Shown: one piece after another, positions 49,897 to 60,160 of the stretch
Layout: each line of letters begins with the position of its first letter
Position numbering within the stretch: position 1 is the stretch's first letter
From: Spirosoma sp. SC4-14
GTDB taxonomy: Bacteria > Bacteroidota > Bacteroidia > Cytophagales > Spirosomataceae
Assembly: GCF_037201965.1 (NCBI RefSeq)
Contig: NZ_CP147518.1
Location: 6,069,001 to 6,133,000 of the forward strand
Reading direction: 5' to 3'
Length of the DNA: 64,000 nt
Program-made: the position numbers and the translations under genes
The notes under the pieces: model-generated
The model's database searches: none
Told to the model about the DNA's origin: nothing
The model's input: only the letters and a program-made list of their open reading frames with translations

Positions 49897-52389
49897 TTAA
49901 AACGGATAGCCAACAGCGATATTAAAGACCAGATTCTGCTTTCGCCATTCGGAATCGCCAAAATTCATCTGGTCAATTACCCACTCGTTGCCATTGGTTT
50001 TATACGGTTTGCGGAGGGGCGTTGCCAGATCGAAACGAACCAGGAAGTACGATAAATCGATGCGCAGACCGATACCCATCCCAATAGCAATCTGTTTGTA
50101 AAAGTCAGGGTGAAACTGTGCCCCTTCACCAAAAACGCCTGTATTCGAATAGGTCCAGACGTTTCCGGCATCGACAAACACAGCCCCTTCGAGATACTTG
50201 GTAAACTTAGCCCGAATTTCGGTGTTGGCTTCCAGTTTCACATCACCACCCCCATCCTGAAAGAGCGGAACATTTCGAATCGTATCCCGCGTAAATAAAC
50301 CAGGACCAATAGCACGAGGCCGAAACGCCCGCACGCTATTGCTACCGCCCACAAAATACTGTTTGGTAAATGGTAGCTGATAGCCTTTATAATTACCATA
50401 TGTTATACCTACGCCAACAAACAGCCGGTTTGCCCAGGTCACTTTCGGCGACAGACGGCGGTATAAGCGGGCATCGGCATCCAGACGCAGGTACTGCGCA
50501 TAGGGGACACCAAATATTACTTTTCGTTCATCATTAGTACCAACCTTATGAAAGAAAAGACTAGCCAGATTACCAGCTATTTCGGCATTAGTAGTTAGTC
50601 GAAAAGTAGTAGGCGAATTTGTTCGGGGAGACGAGTTATAATTAAATGAATAGAGTGAACTCAGAATAAGCTGATCGGACCGGAAAACCGTATTGATATA
50701 TTGGTTTTTCACAACAGCGAGTACGGCTGTATCAAGCAGAATTTCATAGACCCGATCGCCAATCTTGTCCTGTGGCACAAACACGTAGTTAATGTTAAAC
50801 GGCTGGAAAACGTGTTCGACCTGCTGATTCTGTCGCCAGGCATAGCCAAAGGTAGTTTGCGCCGAATTGATCCGGTAAAGTCCACCACGGATGATGGTCT
50901 GATATCCCAATGTTATGTTGGTTTTGGGCAATGCCTGTCGCCGGTCGTAGTTGAAGCGCACCGGACTTACCAGCCGCGGGAAACTCAGTTGCGCATCGGC
51001 CCCAAATCGGTAGTTGGTTACGTTCTCTTTCTCGCCAGTACCCACCTGAAATTCGATCCCGGCATTGGTGTTAATGGTTAACAGTTCGGCTCGTTTGAGC
51101 GCATTTCGGTTGCGCCAGCTGGCAATGACCTGCGTACCATTGAAGTTGTTGGAACGCGATGTTCCATCCAGTTCCAGCCGCATTGATTTGGATGGGTAAG
51201 GCGTCAGGTAGTAATGTACGTCAAGCACGGCCGAATCGCCCTGTTGATCAGGATCGAAGCGGTTCCGCACAAACTTGAAAGCCCCCAGGTTAATAAACCG
51301 CGACAGGGTCAGATCCTGCGCCCGGCTGTTGTATTTGCGCCCTGGTTTTACAGCAACAATATCACGGAATAATCGCGGGTCGAATCGTCGGGAAGAGTCA
51401 ACGATCTGAAAATCATCTTTGCTTTCATATGCCCGTCGCCGGTTCGTATCCTGCCGGGCAGTTGAGAGTTTATAGTTCGGATAAATAAATACGTTCCGAA
51501 TCGAATAAGGCACCCCCGCAGCCGCAGGCATATCGGGCTTGATGGCAAAATAGAGATCAGTCTTATGATTAACAGAGTCGTTATCGGCCAGAATGGCAAC
51601 GTAGTCGGGCAGGAAATAATAAAAGCCGCGCTGCTTAACAATCTGGCTGATTCGTTCGCGTTCGAGTTTAATGTTATCGAACCGATACGGATCGCCTTTC
51701 TTCAGAATCGTCCGGCGGGCCGCCAGATGCAGAGCCTGCTTTACCGGTGTCGAATCGACCAGAAAAGCCACAGAATCGATATAAAAGCGTTGCTTCATCT
51801 GCACTTCATACTCGCCCCGCGCTTTGTAGCCACTTTCTTTCAATGAGCCGGTTACGGTCGAGCCAAAATAACCCTCATTTTCCAGCGTAGCCTGCCAAAC
51901 AGGGATGTTAGCCGAAATAGCCCGGGCACTGGCCAACACAGGTTCCTCACCAAATTTACGCCGAAACCAGGCCCGAAATCCTTTCGGTTTCTTAGGCTCT
52001 CCGAACAGATAATACAGGCCTACTTTATACGGAAAGCCAAATAATTGTTTGTTGGGTTTCGGACGAGCCAGGGTAGCCAACTGTTCTTTCATAGCCTTCT
52101 GATCGTCCTCGGCAACGCCCGAATCGGGTTTCATGGTAATATCGGTTCCGGCATAGAGTCGCTCATTAGCGGGCAGATGTTTCCCAATATTACAGGCATT
52201 GAGCAGGCCTATCAGAACCAGGCAAACAAAACCTGTCAGAATCGATGAACTGCGCCCTCGTGTGTTCAGTAGCTGGTCAGGTAATTTTATGCTGATGGTA
52301 AAAAACAGCTTCAGAACCCTGACAGCCTCTTTACCCACCAGAATAAAACAAACAATACACCCAGTAATGAGTACGAATAAATAGGTCAT
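49897..52389 (-). CDS. tamA: TamA/BamA-family outer membrane protein
   Basis: Outer-membrane Omp85-family protein of 830 aa, partner of TamB in moving or assembling envelope components. POTRA-like domains (about 90-430; for example YIDSVAFLVDSTPVKQALH) precede a 16-strand barrel with the surface-antigen signature LPFTKQYFVGGSNSVRAFRPRAIGPG and GGDVKLEANTEIRAKFTKYLEGAVFVDAGNVW, ending in Phe. The N-terminus is odd: a transmembrane-like stretch (3-20) precedes a second signal with lipobox LLNAC (Cys at about 66), so the annotated start may be too early. It starts 6 nt after the tamB stop. Confidence 0.85.
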   Translation of the reverse strand: MTYLFVLITGCIVCFILVGKEAVRVLKLFFTISIKLPDQLLNTRGRSSSILTGFVCLVLIGLLNACNIGKHLPANERLYAGTDITMKPDSGVAEDDQKAMKEQLATLARPKPNKQLFGFPYKVGLYYLFGEPKKPKGFRAWFRRKFGEEPVLASARAISANIPVWQATLENEGYFGSTVTGSLKESGYKARGEYEVQMKQRFYIDSVAFLVDSTPVKQALHLAARRTILKKGDPYRFDNIKLERERISQIVKQRGFYYFLPDYVAILADNDSVNHKTDLYFAIKPDMPAAAGVPYSIRNVFIYPNYKLSTARQDTNRRRAYESKDDFQIVDSSRRFDPRLFRDIVAVKPGRKYNSRAQDLTLSRFINLGAFKFVRNRFDPDQQGDSAVLDVHYYLTPYPSKSMRLELDGTSRSNNFNGTQVIASWRNRNALKRAELLTINTNAGIEFQVGTGEKENVTNYRFGADAQLSFPRLVSPVRFNYDRRQALPKTNITLGYQTIIRGGLYRINSAQTTFGYAWRQNQQVEHVFQPFNINYVFVPQDKIGDRVYEILLDTAVLAVVKNQYINTVFRSDQLILSSLYSFNYNSSPRTNSPTTFRLTTNAEIAGNLASLFFHKVGTNDERKVIFGVPYAQYLRLDADARLYRRLSPKVTWANRLFVGVGITYGNYKGYQLPFTKQYFVGGSNSVRAFRPRAIGPGLFTRDTIRNVPLFQDGGGDVKLEANTEIRAKFTKYLEGAVFVDAGNVWTYSNTGVFGEGAQFHPDFYKQIAIGMGIGLRIDLSYFLVRFDLATPLRKPYKTNGNEWVIDQMNFGDSEWRKQNLVFNIAVGYPF

Positions 52390-52395
52390 AGCAAA

Positions 52396-55300
52396 TCAAT
52401 TCAGCGTTGAGGCAGACGACCGATGCAGAATGTCGGACAGAGTATTATAATCGACCGTGATTACAAACCCAACCCCAGTTTCAATGATATAGCCATCCAG
52501 CACAGCCTGATAGTCGTTACGCCGATAGCCCCGCAACACATAACGTCCATCGCGCGAGAGGTTGTAGTTGAGCGATACGTTATCGAATACTTCATTGGGA
52601 TTACGGGTAGCCGCATTAGCTGTATTTTCCAGTACAAAATTCCGGCCGACCGATACGGTCAGACGCCCTTCCAGAAAACTCTTCGACAACCCCACGTTCA
52701 GATCGGTTCGGGCACCGTTGGTGGTTCCACCCGTGTTGGCACTACCCGTCTGCGAGAGCAGGTTAAAGTCGACGTCGAAGCCTTTTAGAATACCCGAAGC
52801 CAGTCGGCCCAACTGATCCGAAATCAGCTTACTTACGCTACTTCGGGCAATTCCTTCGGCCTGCGTATTCAACCCTCCGCTGTTCGACCCAGAGAAGAAA
52901 TCAGATGTATTTTCGGGTAAGAATCGGTTTAGAATCAACAAGGCAAAGACCTGTTTGTTCATCAATGACTGATCCTGACGAAGTGTTTTTAACTTGTTCT
53001 CAATAGCAGAGCCAAACGCACTCGATGCAGCCGCGCTGTTGGCCTCATCAACATCGGGCTGGCGAATGTCGAAATCCAGTTTTGGTGACGCCAGATTGCC
53101 ACTCATCGTAAGGGCAACATTAAAAGGCAATTTCCGATTCAGAGCCGCCGGTGATAAGTCAGGCGATTCGCTGCCAACCAGATCAGACGGTGAGGTCGAC
53201 ACCTGATAAACCGCCGTAATGTTCATATCGGCCTTAAGTGGGTCGCCCGTAAACTGAATGTAGCTTCCTTTCTGAATCTTAAACTGGCGTTTCAGCACTT
53301 CGTAGGTCAGCGAATACTCCCCTTCTGTAACATCATAGCGACCTAACACCGACAGTTGGCCAGCCGCGTTCATGGATACATTGAGCTGTGCATTACCCCG
53401 CGCCCGGAGGTAATCGCCGTTCAGTTCATCGACCACAATGGTGAGTTCCGATTTTTCGTCGGCCTCCAGATCGAGTGAAATAGTAGCATTACTAAGCTGC
53501 TCAAATTCCAGACGCGGAGTAGCAACGGTGTCTTTTTTGGGTTTATAGAGGTATTTGGCAATCGCCAGTGAATCGTTATGATCGACAAAGGTGATCACCT
53601 CCCGCGATGCGCTCACATCCAGCGACTCATCGGGCAATACGACCGCCACTTTACTCCCATCTTCAAGTTTTACGGTACCGTTAATGGATGGGCTACTGCC
53701 CGTACCTTTAACCCGCACATCGGCACTGATCGACGCCTGCCCGTAGGCATAGTCGTTGTCTTTCCGGGATGCATTCAGTACCTGAAAACCATTAGCCCGA
53801 ATCCGAAGATCGTAGGCTACATCGGGCAGATTTTTAAGCACAACGGTACCGTCGGTTGTTAGTGTCCGGCCCAGCGTATCGCGTACATTAAAATTATTCA
53901 GGGTAATGGTTTGCCCCGAAAATACCAGCTTATCCTGATCGATCCGATAGGTTGCATTGAGTTGTTTTATGTTGAAGGCAACAGAATCGAAGGCAATGCT
54001 TCCATTCATTTTCGGATTGTCGGTTGCTCCTGCCACACTAAATTGGCCAACCAGTTTTCCTTTTGCCTGCCGCAATTCGCCAAAACTAAACGCTTCTATT
54101 GTTCGGGCATCGAGCCGTTTGAGGTTAATGGCCAGATCGAGGGCTTCCTTCGCATTGTTTGGGTTATAAAATCCCGTAACGCTGGCGTCGTTGTAAGGGC
54201 CTTCCAGAGTCGTATTCACACTGATTCGGCCATCGGAGCTGTTGCTGAACCGGGCCGTCAGGTTGCCCAGCGGTTTCTGCATCACCTGCAAACTATCGAC
54301 ATACACAGAGCCAATAAACGACAGGTTGCTGTCCTGACCCATATAATCGCGCACAATAACGGTTCCATTCAATTGACCACTGGCCAGCGTAGTATCCTGA
54401 TTGGCCAACCGGGCCAGATTGGCAACTTCAATGGCCCGGGCCGTTACCCGAATAGGCGCATTGCCATACTGTTCGGTACTGTTTATTTCGAGCGACTGAT
54501 CGCCCTGTTCAATATGCAGGTTATTGATCAACACTCCATCGTTTCCATACTGGGCAAATCCGCTGGTATCGGTTTGCCAGTGCTGGTAATTGGTTAGCAA
54601 ACCGTTGCGGGCAAACTGGAATCGGTAGCTGGAATCGATTATGCTAAGCGTACCGGCCAACCCATGCAGATTCTGATTGATGGAATCTTTGTTAATGACC
54701 GAAAACCGGAGCCGGTTATTACTGGCCGAAGCAGTCAGGTCAGTTTCATGAATAGTCAGGTCATTATATAGAATTTCGTTTACCCGTCCATTAATCAGCA
54801 ACTGATTGCCTACGCCCCGAATGGCCATAGTGCTCCCTTTCACGGTAGTGGTATCGTATACGATGTCTCCCGTTCGGAGGGTGGCCGACAGGGTTGTATC
54901 GCGGGTATTGTCCAGATAAGCATTCAGCCGAACGGTATCCAGCCTGGTTAGGGCTGGCACAAACGCCTGTAGCAACGGGTTCTGGTAGGCTTTCAGATTC
55001 ATTGTGAAGGCATGGGGTGGCGGTATAGCCTTATAGCTCAAAGAAGGCAAGGCAATGTATTTGCTGATTTCGCCAGCAATGATGTCATATAGCTGCGCAT
55101 ACTCGAACTGCCCATTCAGGTTTAGCCGCGCCCCCGGAACCTGTGCCACAACGCCCTTCGTCTGCTCATTAGCCGTTAGTCGGGCATAGAGCGAATCGAC
55201 CGGATAGTTTTTCCCGTCCAGCGTTAAGACCCCATCCTGCACTTCTACCGTACCGACTGGTTTGGCCGGATCGGTAGAAACCATATTTAGTTCTATCTTG

Positions 55301-57480
55301 CCTTTTATTGAAAGTGGGTCCTTATAGAGTTTCAGTTGCTGTAGATTCAGTTCATTAATAACCGTTTCGCCAACCACACTCGGAAAATCACCCTTCAACC
55401 CAACTTTCGCGTCCAGATTCAGGCTCGCATTCGGATCGTTCAGCGCCCCCTTAATGGCCAGATTACCGTTCGCCAGAGTCCCCCCGGCATTCAGATTCTG
55501 ATACCGATAGCCGTTCAGATCGGCCGACTGAACATTCAGCGCAAATTGAGTGGTGAGGGTATTGACATCGATACCGCGTCCATCGACCGTTGCCCGACCG
55601 GTTATTTTACCAACCGTTCCTTCCTGTTTCAGCCACTTTCCAGCATCGAATTCATTCAGATCGAGCGCCCCTTTGTAAGTTTGGTTTTTACCCGTAACAA
55701 AACCTGCCAAACGCCCATCGAACGCGGCCGTTCCCCATTCGGTGTTTAATTTCGCATCCAGAATCAGATCATTTAACTGACCTTTTATCTGCCCCGTAAG
55801 CCGCAGATCTGGGGGTAAAGCAATAGACGACGGAATCGACCCTTTAGGAGCCAGTTTGTTTATATCGGCTAGCTGAGTGGTCGCTTCCTTCACGTTCATA
55901 TCGACACCCAGATGTTCGGTATCAGTTACGTTCGTTAACTTACCACTGGCCACAATTCGGGTACCCGACAGCATATCGAACTCAAACCGGGGTATAGTCA
56001 AAGCCGCCAGTGTACCAACAGCCTGCACATCGGCTTTGAATACGCCCCCCTGATTACCCGCAAATGGTGGCGTATCGGCCAGGAACGGCGCCAACTGCAA
56101 CACATCATTCACCGACAACCGGCTCTGGCGCAGGTTTACCCGAACGCTCACCCGTTTCGCAAAACGCGGATCGCTCAGTTGCCCCAGCGAATCGTAGCGC
56201 AACACTACCTGATCGCGAATCAGCGAGGTCGGCGTCTGAATAAACAGTCGGGTCAGCGTGGTGGTAGTATCAGTATAGACAATATCGCCATTCAGGCTTT
56301 GGAGCACGAAGCCGCTCGTCGACCGGAAACGACCATTTCGAAGCTGACCGCTGATCCGCTGGCCTTTGCTGCCCATGTCGGCATAACTCAGGAATTTGCC
56401 GTCGATACCCAGATTTTGCAGATCTAAATGGCCATAATCGAGGCCCTGCTTCTGGCGGGGTGCAGTTTCGTCGTCGAAGCGAATGCGGTTGTTGGCAAAG
56501 CGAACATTGGTCAGTTTGGCCTGCCAGCCTGCTTCGCCCGATGGAGCTGCCGTTGTTGTTGAGGCTGGTTTTGCCGGATTGGCTGGCTTTGTCAGCACGG
56601 CGGCAATATCGGCATTCGCCAGGTCGAGGGATTTGATACTGATTTTTTCGCCATCGAGATAAAAATAATTTGTCTCCATAGCCAGTTTGCCAATAGTTCC
56701 CTGCGTTCGAAAATCAGCCGTTTCGACACGTACATCCCATTTGGCCTTATTTACAGCCCATTTTCCAAGACCAATATCGAGTGTATCACCAGGTTTGCTC
56801 GGCGGACTGGGTGGTGTGGGTAATCCTTCATACAGGCGTGTATAAACATTCAGTCCATCGGCCCTTACGTCCGACAGGTGATACCTCGATTTGTCGAGAT
56901 CAATTTCCTTAAAGTTGGTCTGTAAACTATCGACATAGGCATTCACATCGGCCCCAACAACATCGTCGTGGTATTTGATACGCACATCCCGAAGCATAAC
57001 CCGGTTCAGGTTAATGGCTAGCGGGTTAGATACCGTATCGGCCGGTTCGGGTTCCGACGAACCCGAATCAAAAGCATTGAGGATGTACTGAAAGTTGAAG
57101 GTTGTGTCGGGTAACGTACGCTTGATATTTACCTGAATGTGCTCCAGTTCAATCTGGTTTATAGCCACCCGGCTGTTCAGCAATCCCCACATATCAAGAT
57201 CAACGCGCATGTGCCCCCCATTGAGCAAAGTATCGCCCTTGGGTGTTTTAAAGAACACATCATCCAGTTCAATCCAGTCGGGAATCGAATACCCAATTCG
57301 ACCAATATGAAACGGCGATTGCAGTTTCTGCGCCAGATACGAATTGACCTGCTTCGTCACAAACTGCTGCCCCCAGGTTGTAGTAAGAACAAGCACTACA
57401 AAACCTGCCAGCAATAGAATGAGCGCAAGCAAACCAAGAAGAATACGAACAAGCGTTTTGGAAACAGACATCCGTCGCAA
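52396..57480 (-). CDS. tamB: Translocation and assembly module inner-membrane component TamB
   Basis: Very large AsmA/TamB-type protein, 1694 aa. A single N-terminal transmembrane anchor (about 8-32, LVRILLGLLALILLLAGFVVLVL) is followed by a long repetitive beta-helical/groove region spanning the periplasm. The C-terminal DUF490/TamB domain (about 1350-1694) includes ARGNAQLNVSMNAAGQLSVLGRYDVTEGEYSLTYE and ends near GFVITVDYNTL. Members conduct phospholipid transport or outer-membrane protein assembly between membranes. The tamA homologue follows immediately, giving a tamB-tamA order. Confidence 0.9.
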   Translation of the reverse strand: MRRMSVSKTLVRILLGLLALILLLAGFVVLVLTTTWGQQFVTKQVNSYLAQKLQSPFHIGRIGYSIPDWIELDDVFFKTPKGDTLLNGGHMRVDLDMWGLLNSRVAINQIELEHIQVNIKRTLPDTTFNFQYILNAFDSGSSEPEPADTVSNPLAINLNRVMLRDVRIKYHDDVVGADVNAYVDSLQTNFKEIDLDKSRYHLSDVRADGLNVYTRLYEGLPTPPSPPSKPGDTLDIGLGKWAVNKAKWDVRVETADFRTQGTIGKLAMETNYFYLDGEKISIKSLDLANADIAAVLTKPANPAKPASTTTAAPSGEAGWQAKLTNVRFANNRIRFDDETAPRQKQGLDYGHLDLQNLGIDGKFLSYADMGSKGQRISGQLRNGRFRSTSGFVLQSLNGDIVYTDTTTTLTRLFIQTPTSLIRDQVVLRYDSLGQLSDPRFAKRVSVRVNLRQSRLSVNDVLQLAPFLADTPPFAGNQGGVFKADVQAVGTLAALTIPRFEFDMLSGTRIVASGKLTNVTDTEHLGVDMNVKEATTQLADINKLAPKGSIPSSIALPPDLRLTGQIKGQLNDLILDAKLNTEWGTAAFDGRLAGFVTGKNQTYKGALDLNEFDAGKWLKQEGTVGKITGRATVDGRGIDVNTLTTQFALNVQSADLNGYRYQNLNAGGTLANGNLAIKGALNDPNASLNLDAKVGLKGDFPSVVGETVINELNLQQLKLYKDPLSIKGKIELNMVSTDPAKPVGTVEVQDGVLTLDGKNYPVDSLYARLTANEQTKGVVAQVPGARLNLNGQFEYAQLYDIIAGEISKYIALPSLSYKAIPPPHAFTMNLKAYQNPLLQAFVPALTRLDTVRLNAYLDNTRDTTLSATLRTGDIVYDTTTVKGSTMAIRGVGNQLLINGRVNEILYNDLTIHETDLTASASNNRLRFSVINKDSINQNLHGLAGTLSIIDSSYRFQFARNGLLTNYQHWQTDTSGFAQYGNDGVLINNLHIEQGDQSLEINSTEQYGNAPIRVTARAIEVANLARLANQDTTLASGQLNGTVIVRDYMGQDSNLSFIGSVYVDSLQVMQKPLGNLTARFSNSSDGRISVNTTLEGPYNDASVTGFYNPNNAKEALDLAINLKRLDARTIEAFSFGELRQAKGKLVGQFSVAGATDNPKMNGSIAFDSVAFNIKQLNATYRIDQDKLVFSGQTITLNNFNVRDTLGRTLTTDGTVVLKNLPDVAYDLRIRANGFQVLNASRKDNDYAYGQASISADVRVKGTGSSPSINGTVKLEDGSKVAVVLPDESLDVSASREVITFVDHNDSLAIAKYLYKPKKDTVATPRLEFEQLSNATISLDLEADEKSELTIVVDELNGDYLRARGNAQLNVSMNAAGQLSVLGRYDVTEGEYSLTYEVLKRQFKIQKGSYIQFTGDPLKADMNITAVYQVSTSPSDLVGSESPDLSPAALNRKLPFNVALTMSGNLASPKLDFDIRQPDVDEANSAAASSAFGSAIENKLKTLRQDQSLMNKQVFALLILNRFLPENTSDFFSGSNSGGLNTQAEGIARSSVSKLISDQLGRLASGILKGFDVDFNLLSQTGSANTGGTTNGARTDLNVGLSKSFLEGRLTVSVGRNFVLENTANAATRNPNEVFDNVSLNYNLSRDGRYVLRGYRRNDYQAVLDGYIIETGVGFVITVDYNTLSDILHRSSASTLN

Positions 57481-58152
57481 TTATTGGGTTTCCGGTCAGG
57501 AGGCAGCCAGTCCTGCCAATCACATACTAAGACACTTTATGCTTTTATAACTTCTATGAGGGGAAATATGTTACTCGCAAGCGCCAAAGCTACTGAATGA
57601 ACACGAGACATTCCGCATAGTTAGACCCGAATTCGGCCAACCCAATACTATTTCATAGGGGTTGCCCAACATTATTTCTCTATCAATTATCTGGCCAGGC
57701 AGTCTATATCATACCAAACAAAAAGAATGTTTCCTGCCCTGTTCGTAATTACGACTAACCGGGTAAATCCGATTTGGAAGCCTACTGATCAAAACTAACC
57801 GAATACTCAAGTGAACCAGCCGAACGCTCAAAGCAATACCGCATTCACGACAAATGTCTTTGCTTTGTCATCTCTGAATTTACCCCAAAAACACTAACGA
57901 TGAACGAGTTAACCAGCTTTCCATTTAGGTGATTTACGGATCACAGCAAGCCTGTTCTGATGTCTTGATCGGGCGTATGTTTCTTACTAGTACGCTTTTT
58001 TCAGACTACCCGTTGCTGATCAATAGCAATATGTTCGGATGAGTGAACCGTACTAAACAGTTATTGCCCGCTGTTTCGCATCTATAAACTGCACGGGCAG
58101 TAGTACGCTTTTCGTCAGTCTCATACGATCGGCCATTAATTTACGCTATCTC
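57481..58152. other. 672-nt intergenic region without a recognised gene
   Basis: Separates the divergent tamB and 58153 genes. No ORF above about 25 codons looks real, and no tRNA or riboswitch was recognised. The word tagtacgctttt occurs at 57988-57999 and 58101-58112, each followed by a tcag-type motif; these could be paired binding sites for the right-hand gene. Confidence 0.5.
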
Positions 58153-58941
58153 ATGAAACCTCTTTACCAGCTTTTACTCGCAATTTTGGCGATTCTGGTC
58201 TATCTGCCAACCCACGCACAAACCTCGGCAACCAACATCCGGCTGCGAACCGACGCCGTTGTGCGCAAGGTCATTATTGAATATGAACTCCCTCAGGTTT
58301 TGCCCGACGACTCCATTTACATCGAGCTGGAAACAGCTTCGGGGCGGATCATTCGTCCGGTTAGTGTTAATGGCGATGTAGGAAAAGCGCTGAAACCCGG
58401 CAAAAATAAATTGATCGCCTGGGATGTTGTTCGAGACAATGTCCGAATCAACGAAGATGTTAAGGTGCTGCTGCGCGTGGCCCGAATGGTTACCGTGGCT
58501 AGTCCGGCTACGTCGGTAGCCGCAGCTCCTTCTGCAAAAACATCGCCTACCCCCACTCCGCCCCGGCCCACCACCGACCGCATTGCCGAACCAGCCAGCG
58601 TTGTTCGCAAAACATCGCCATTACCCATTATTGGGTGGGTTGCAACGGCCGGACTAGCCGGTTATGCAACCGTATTGGCTCTGGGGCTGAACAAAGATGT
58701 TGATGAATACAACAGCAAACCCTATGCCGACGACGCGGCTGACCTGCAACACTTCAACGATCTCAGAGACAAAATCAACAAGAACAAGAGCACGTTTACC
58801 ATCGTGGCCGGAGCCGCAGCTGCCGTTGCCATTGCCAATGTTGTCTACATGGTTGTAGCGAAGCCGAAAGCAGCCCGAACCTCACTCCTGATTCAGTCAG
58901 CTAATCGGATCACCAGTGTTGGCTTGCGTCGCACCTTTTAG
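58153..58941 (+). CDS. Exported membrane protein with Ig-like N-terminal domain
   Basis: Unrecognised 262-aa protein. Signal peptide ending THAQT; an Ig-like domain (about 25-115) with YELPQVLPDDSIYIELETAS and VNGDVGKALKPGKNKLIAWDV, a module seen in many Bacteroidota proteins next to SUMF1 or caspase genes; a Pro/Thr-rich linker; and two transmembrane helices (about 156-178 and 213-235). It overlaps no neighbour; the caspase-like gene starts 28 nt later on the same strand and is likely co-transcribed. Confidence 0.7.
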   Translation: MKPLYQLLLAILAILVYLPTHAQTSATNIRLRTDAVVRKVIIEYELPQVLPDDSIYIELETASGRIIRPVSVNGDVGKALKPGKNKLIAWDVVRDNVRINEDVKVLLRVARMVTVASPATSVAAAPSAKTSPTPTPPRPTTDRIAEPASVVRKTSPLPIIGWVATAGLAGYATVLALGLNKDVDEYNSKPYADDAADLQHFNDLRDKINKNKSTFTIVAGAAAAVAIANVVYMVVAKPKAARTSLLIQSANRITSVGLRRTF

Positions 58942-58969
58942 TCGAACGGTCAATCTATCCATTATTCTC

Positions 58970-60124
58970 ATGAAATCGTTTCTATTCTTCATCTGTCTGG
59001 CACTGATAGCCCGTTCGGCGATGGCACAACAAACGCCAGCCGGAAGCCAGCCAGTGGCTACCTTTCAGAGCACGACCACCCGGCTGAACACCATGCCGTT
59101 TTTTACCAGTTCGGCAGCCACAACCACCGTGTCGCGAATCGACTGGACGAGCGATATGGAAGCCGATCAAACCGTATCGTCGCCAACATTTATTGCCAAA
59201 GCCTGTATTACGACACCAAAATCCGTTGCCCGTTACAGCTTATTACTGAATGATAAAATCCAGCAACTACCCCGCGATCTGAAAGTGGAGCGGGATAAAG
59301 ATTGTCAGCAAAGTTTTAATCAGACCGTTCAGTTGCAGGAAGGCGAAAACCGGCTGCGCCTGACGGCCTACCTGACGGGCGGAGGAGAAGTTGCCTCTAA
59401 TTTGACCGTGGTTTATAAAAAACCACCCGTTCTGGCACTCGAAAAACGCCTGGCGCTCATCATAGGGAATTCCAGTTATCAGGGGTCGAATAAACTGCCC
59501 AACCCCGTAAACGATGCAAACGACATGGCCACAGCCCTTAAAAAGCTTGGATTCGATGTAATGGTCTATACGGATCTCAACAACAAAGGTATGCGACAGG
59601 CCATCAACACGTTTGGCGAAAAACTGCGCGACTATCAGGTAGGGTTATTCTACTATGCTGGTCATGGTGTTCAGAACGAAGGCAATAACTACCTCGTGCC
59701 GATAGATGCCCAGCCCGAAAGCAAAAATGAGATCGAATATGAATGCCTCGATGCCAACCGAATTCTAACCAAAATGGAAGATGCCCACACCCGCACTAAC
59801 ATTGTGGTGCTGGATGCCTGCCGCAACAATCCACTCGACCGGAGCTGGAGCCGGGGTGGCGATAATAATGGGCTCGCCAGTATGGATGCACCTATTGGAT
59901 CGGTGATTGCCTATGCCACAGCACCCGGTAAAACAGCCGCCGACGGCAATGGGCGAAACGGACTCTATACGTCGGCGTTGCTGAAAGCATTACAAACGCC
60001 CAACCAGACCATTATTCAGCTTTTTCAGCAGGTTCGGGCTGAGGTACTAAAGCAGTCGAACAACCGGCAAATACCCTGGGAGTCGACCTCACTAACGGGC
60101 GACTTCTATTTCCAGCGAAAATAG
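58970..60124 (+). CDS. Exported caspase-family (C14) protease
   Basis: Caspase-fold cysteine peptidase of 384 aa. The start at MKSFLFFICLALIARSAMAQ (58970) gives a signal peptide; an earlier in-frame ATG at 58916 overlaps the upstream gene. An Ig-like domain (about 25-150) precedes a p20-like domain starting KRLALIIGNSSYQG, with catalytic His232 in FYYAGHGVQNEGNNYLVP and Cys284 in VVLDACRNNPL. The dyad is intact. Basic (metacaspase-like, Arg/Lys) specificity is not determinable here. The signal peptide places it outside the cytoplasm. Confidence 0.9.
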   Translation: MKSFLFFICLALIARSAMAQQTPAGSQPVATFQSTTTRLNTMPFFTSSAATTTVSRIDWTSDMEADQTVSSPTFIAKACITTPKSVARYSLLLNDKIQQLPRDLKVERDKDCQQSFNQTVQLQEGENRLRLTAYLTGGGEVASNLTVVYKKPPVLALEKRLALIIGNSSYQGSNKLPNPVNDANDMATALKKLGFDVMVYTDLNNKGMRQAINTFGEKLRDYQVGLFYYAGHGVQNEGNNYLVPIDAQPESKNEIEYECLDANRILTKMEDAHTRTNIVVLDACRNNPLDRSWSRGGDNNGLASMDAPIGSVIAYATAPGKTAADGNGRNGLYTSALLKALQTPNQTIIQLFQQVRAEVLKQSNNRQIPWESTSLTGDFYFQRK

Positions 60125-60160
60125 CAGCAGAAGGCTGACCCGTTCTCAATTGGTATCGTT

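Noticed and set aside
53911..54597. 228-codon plus-strand frame opposite tamB
   Set aside because: Antisense shadow of a very long beta-repeat gene; no start context or known fold.
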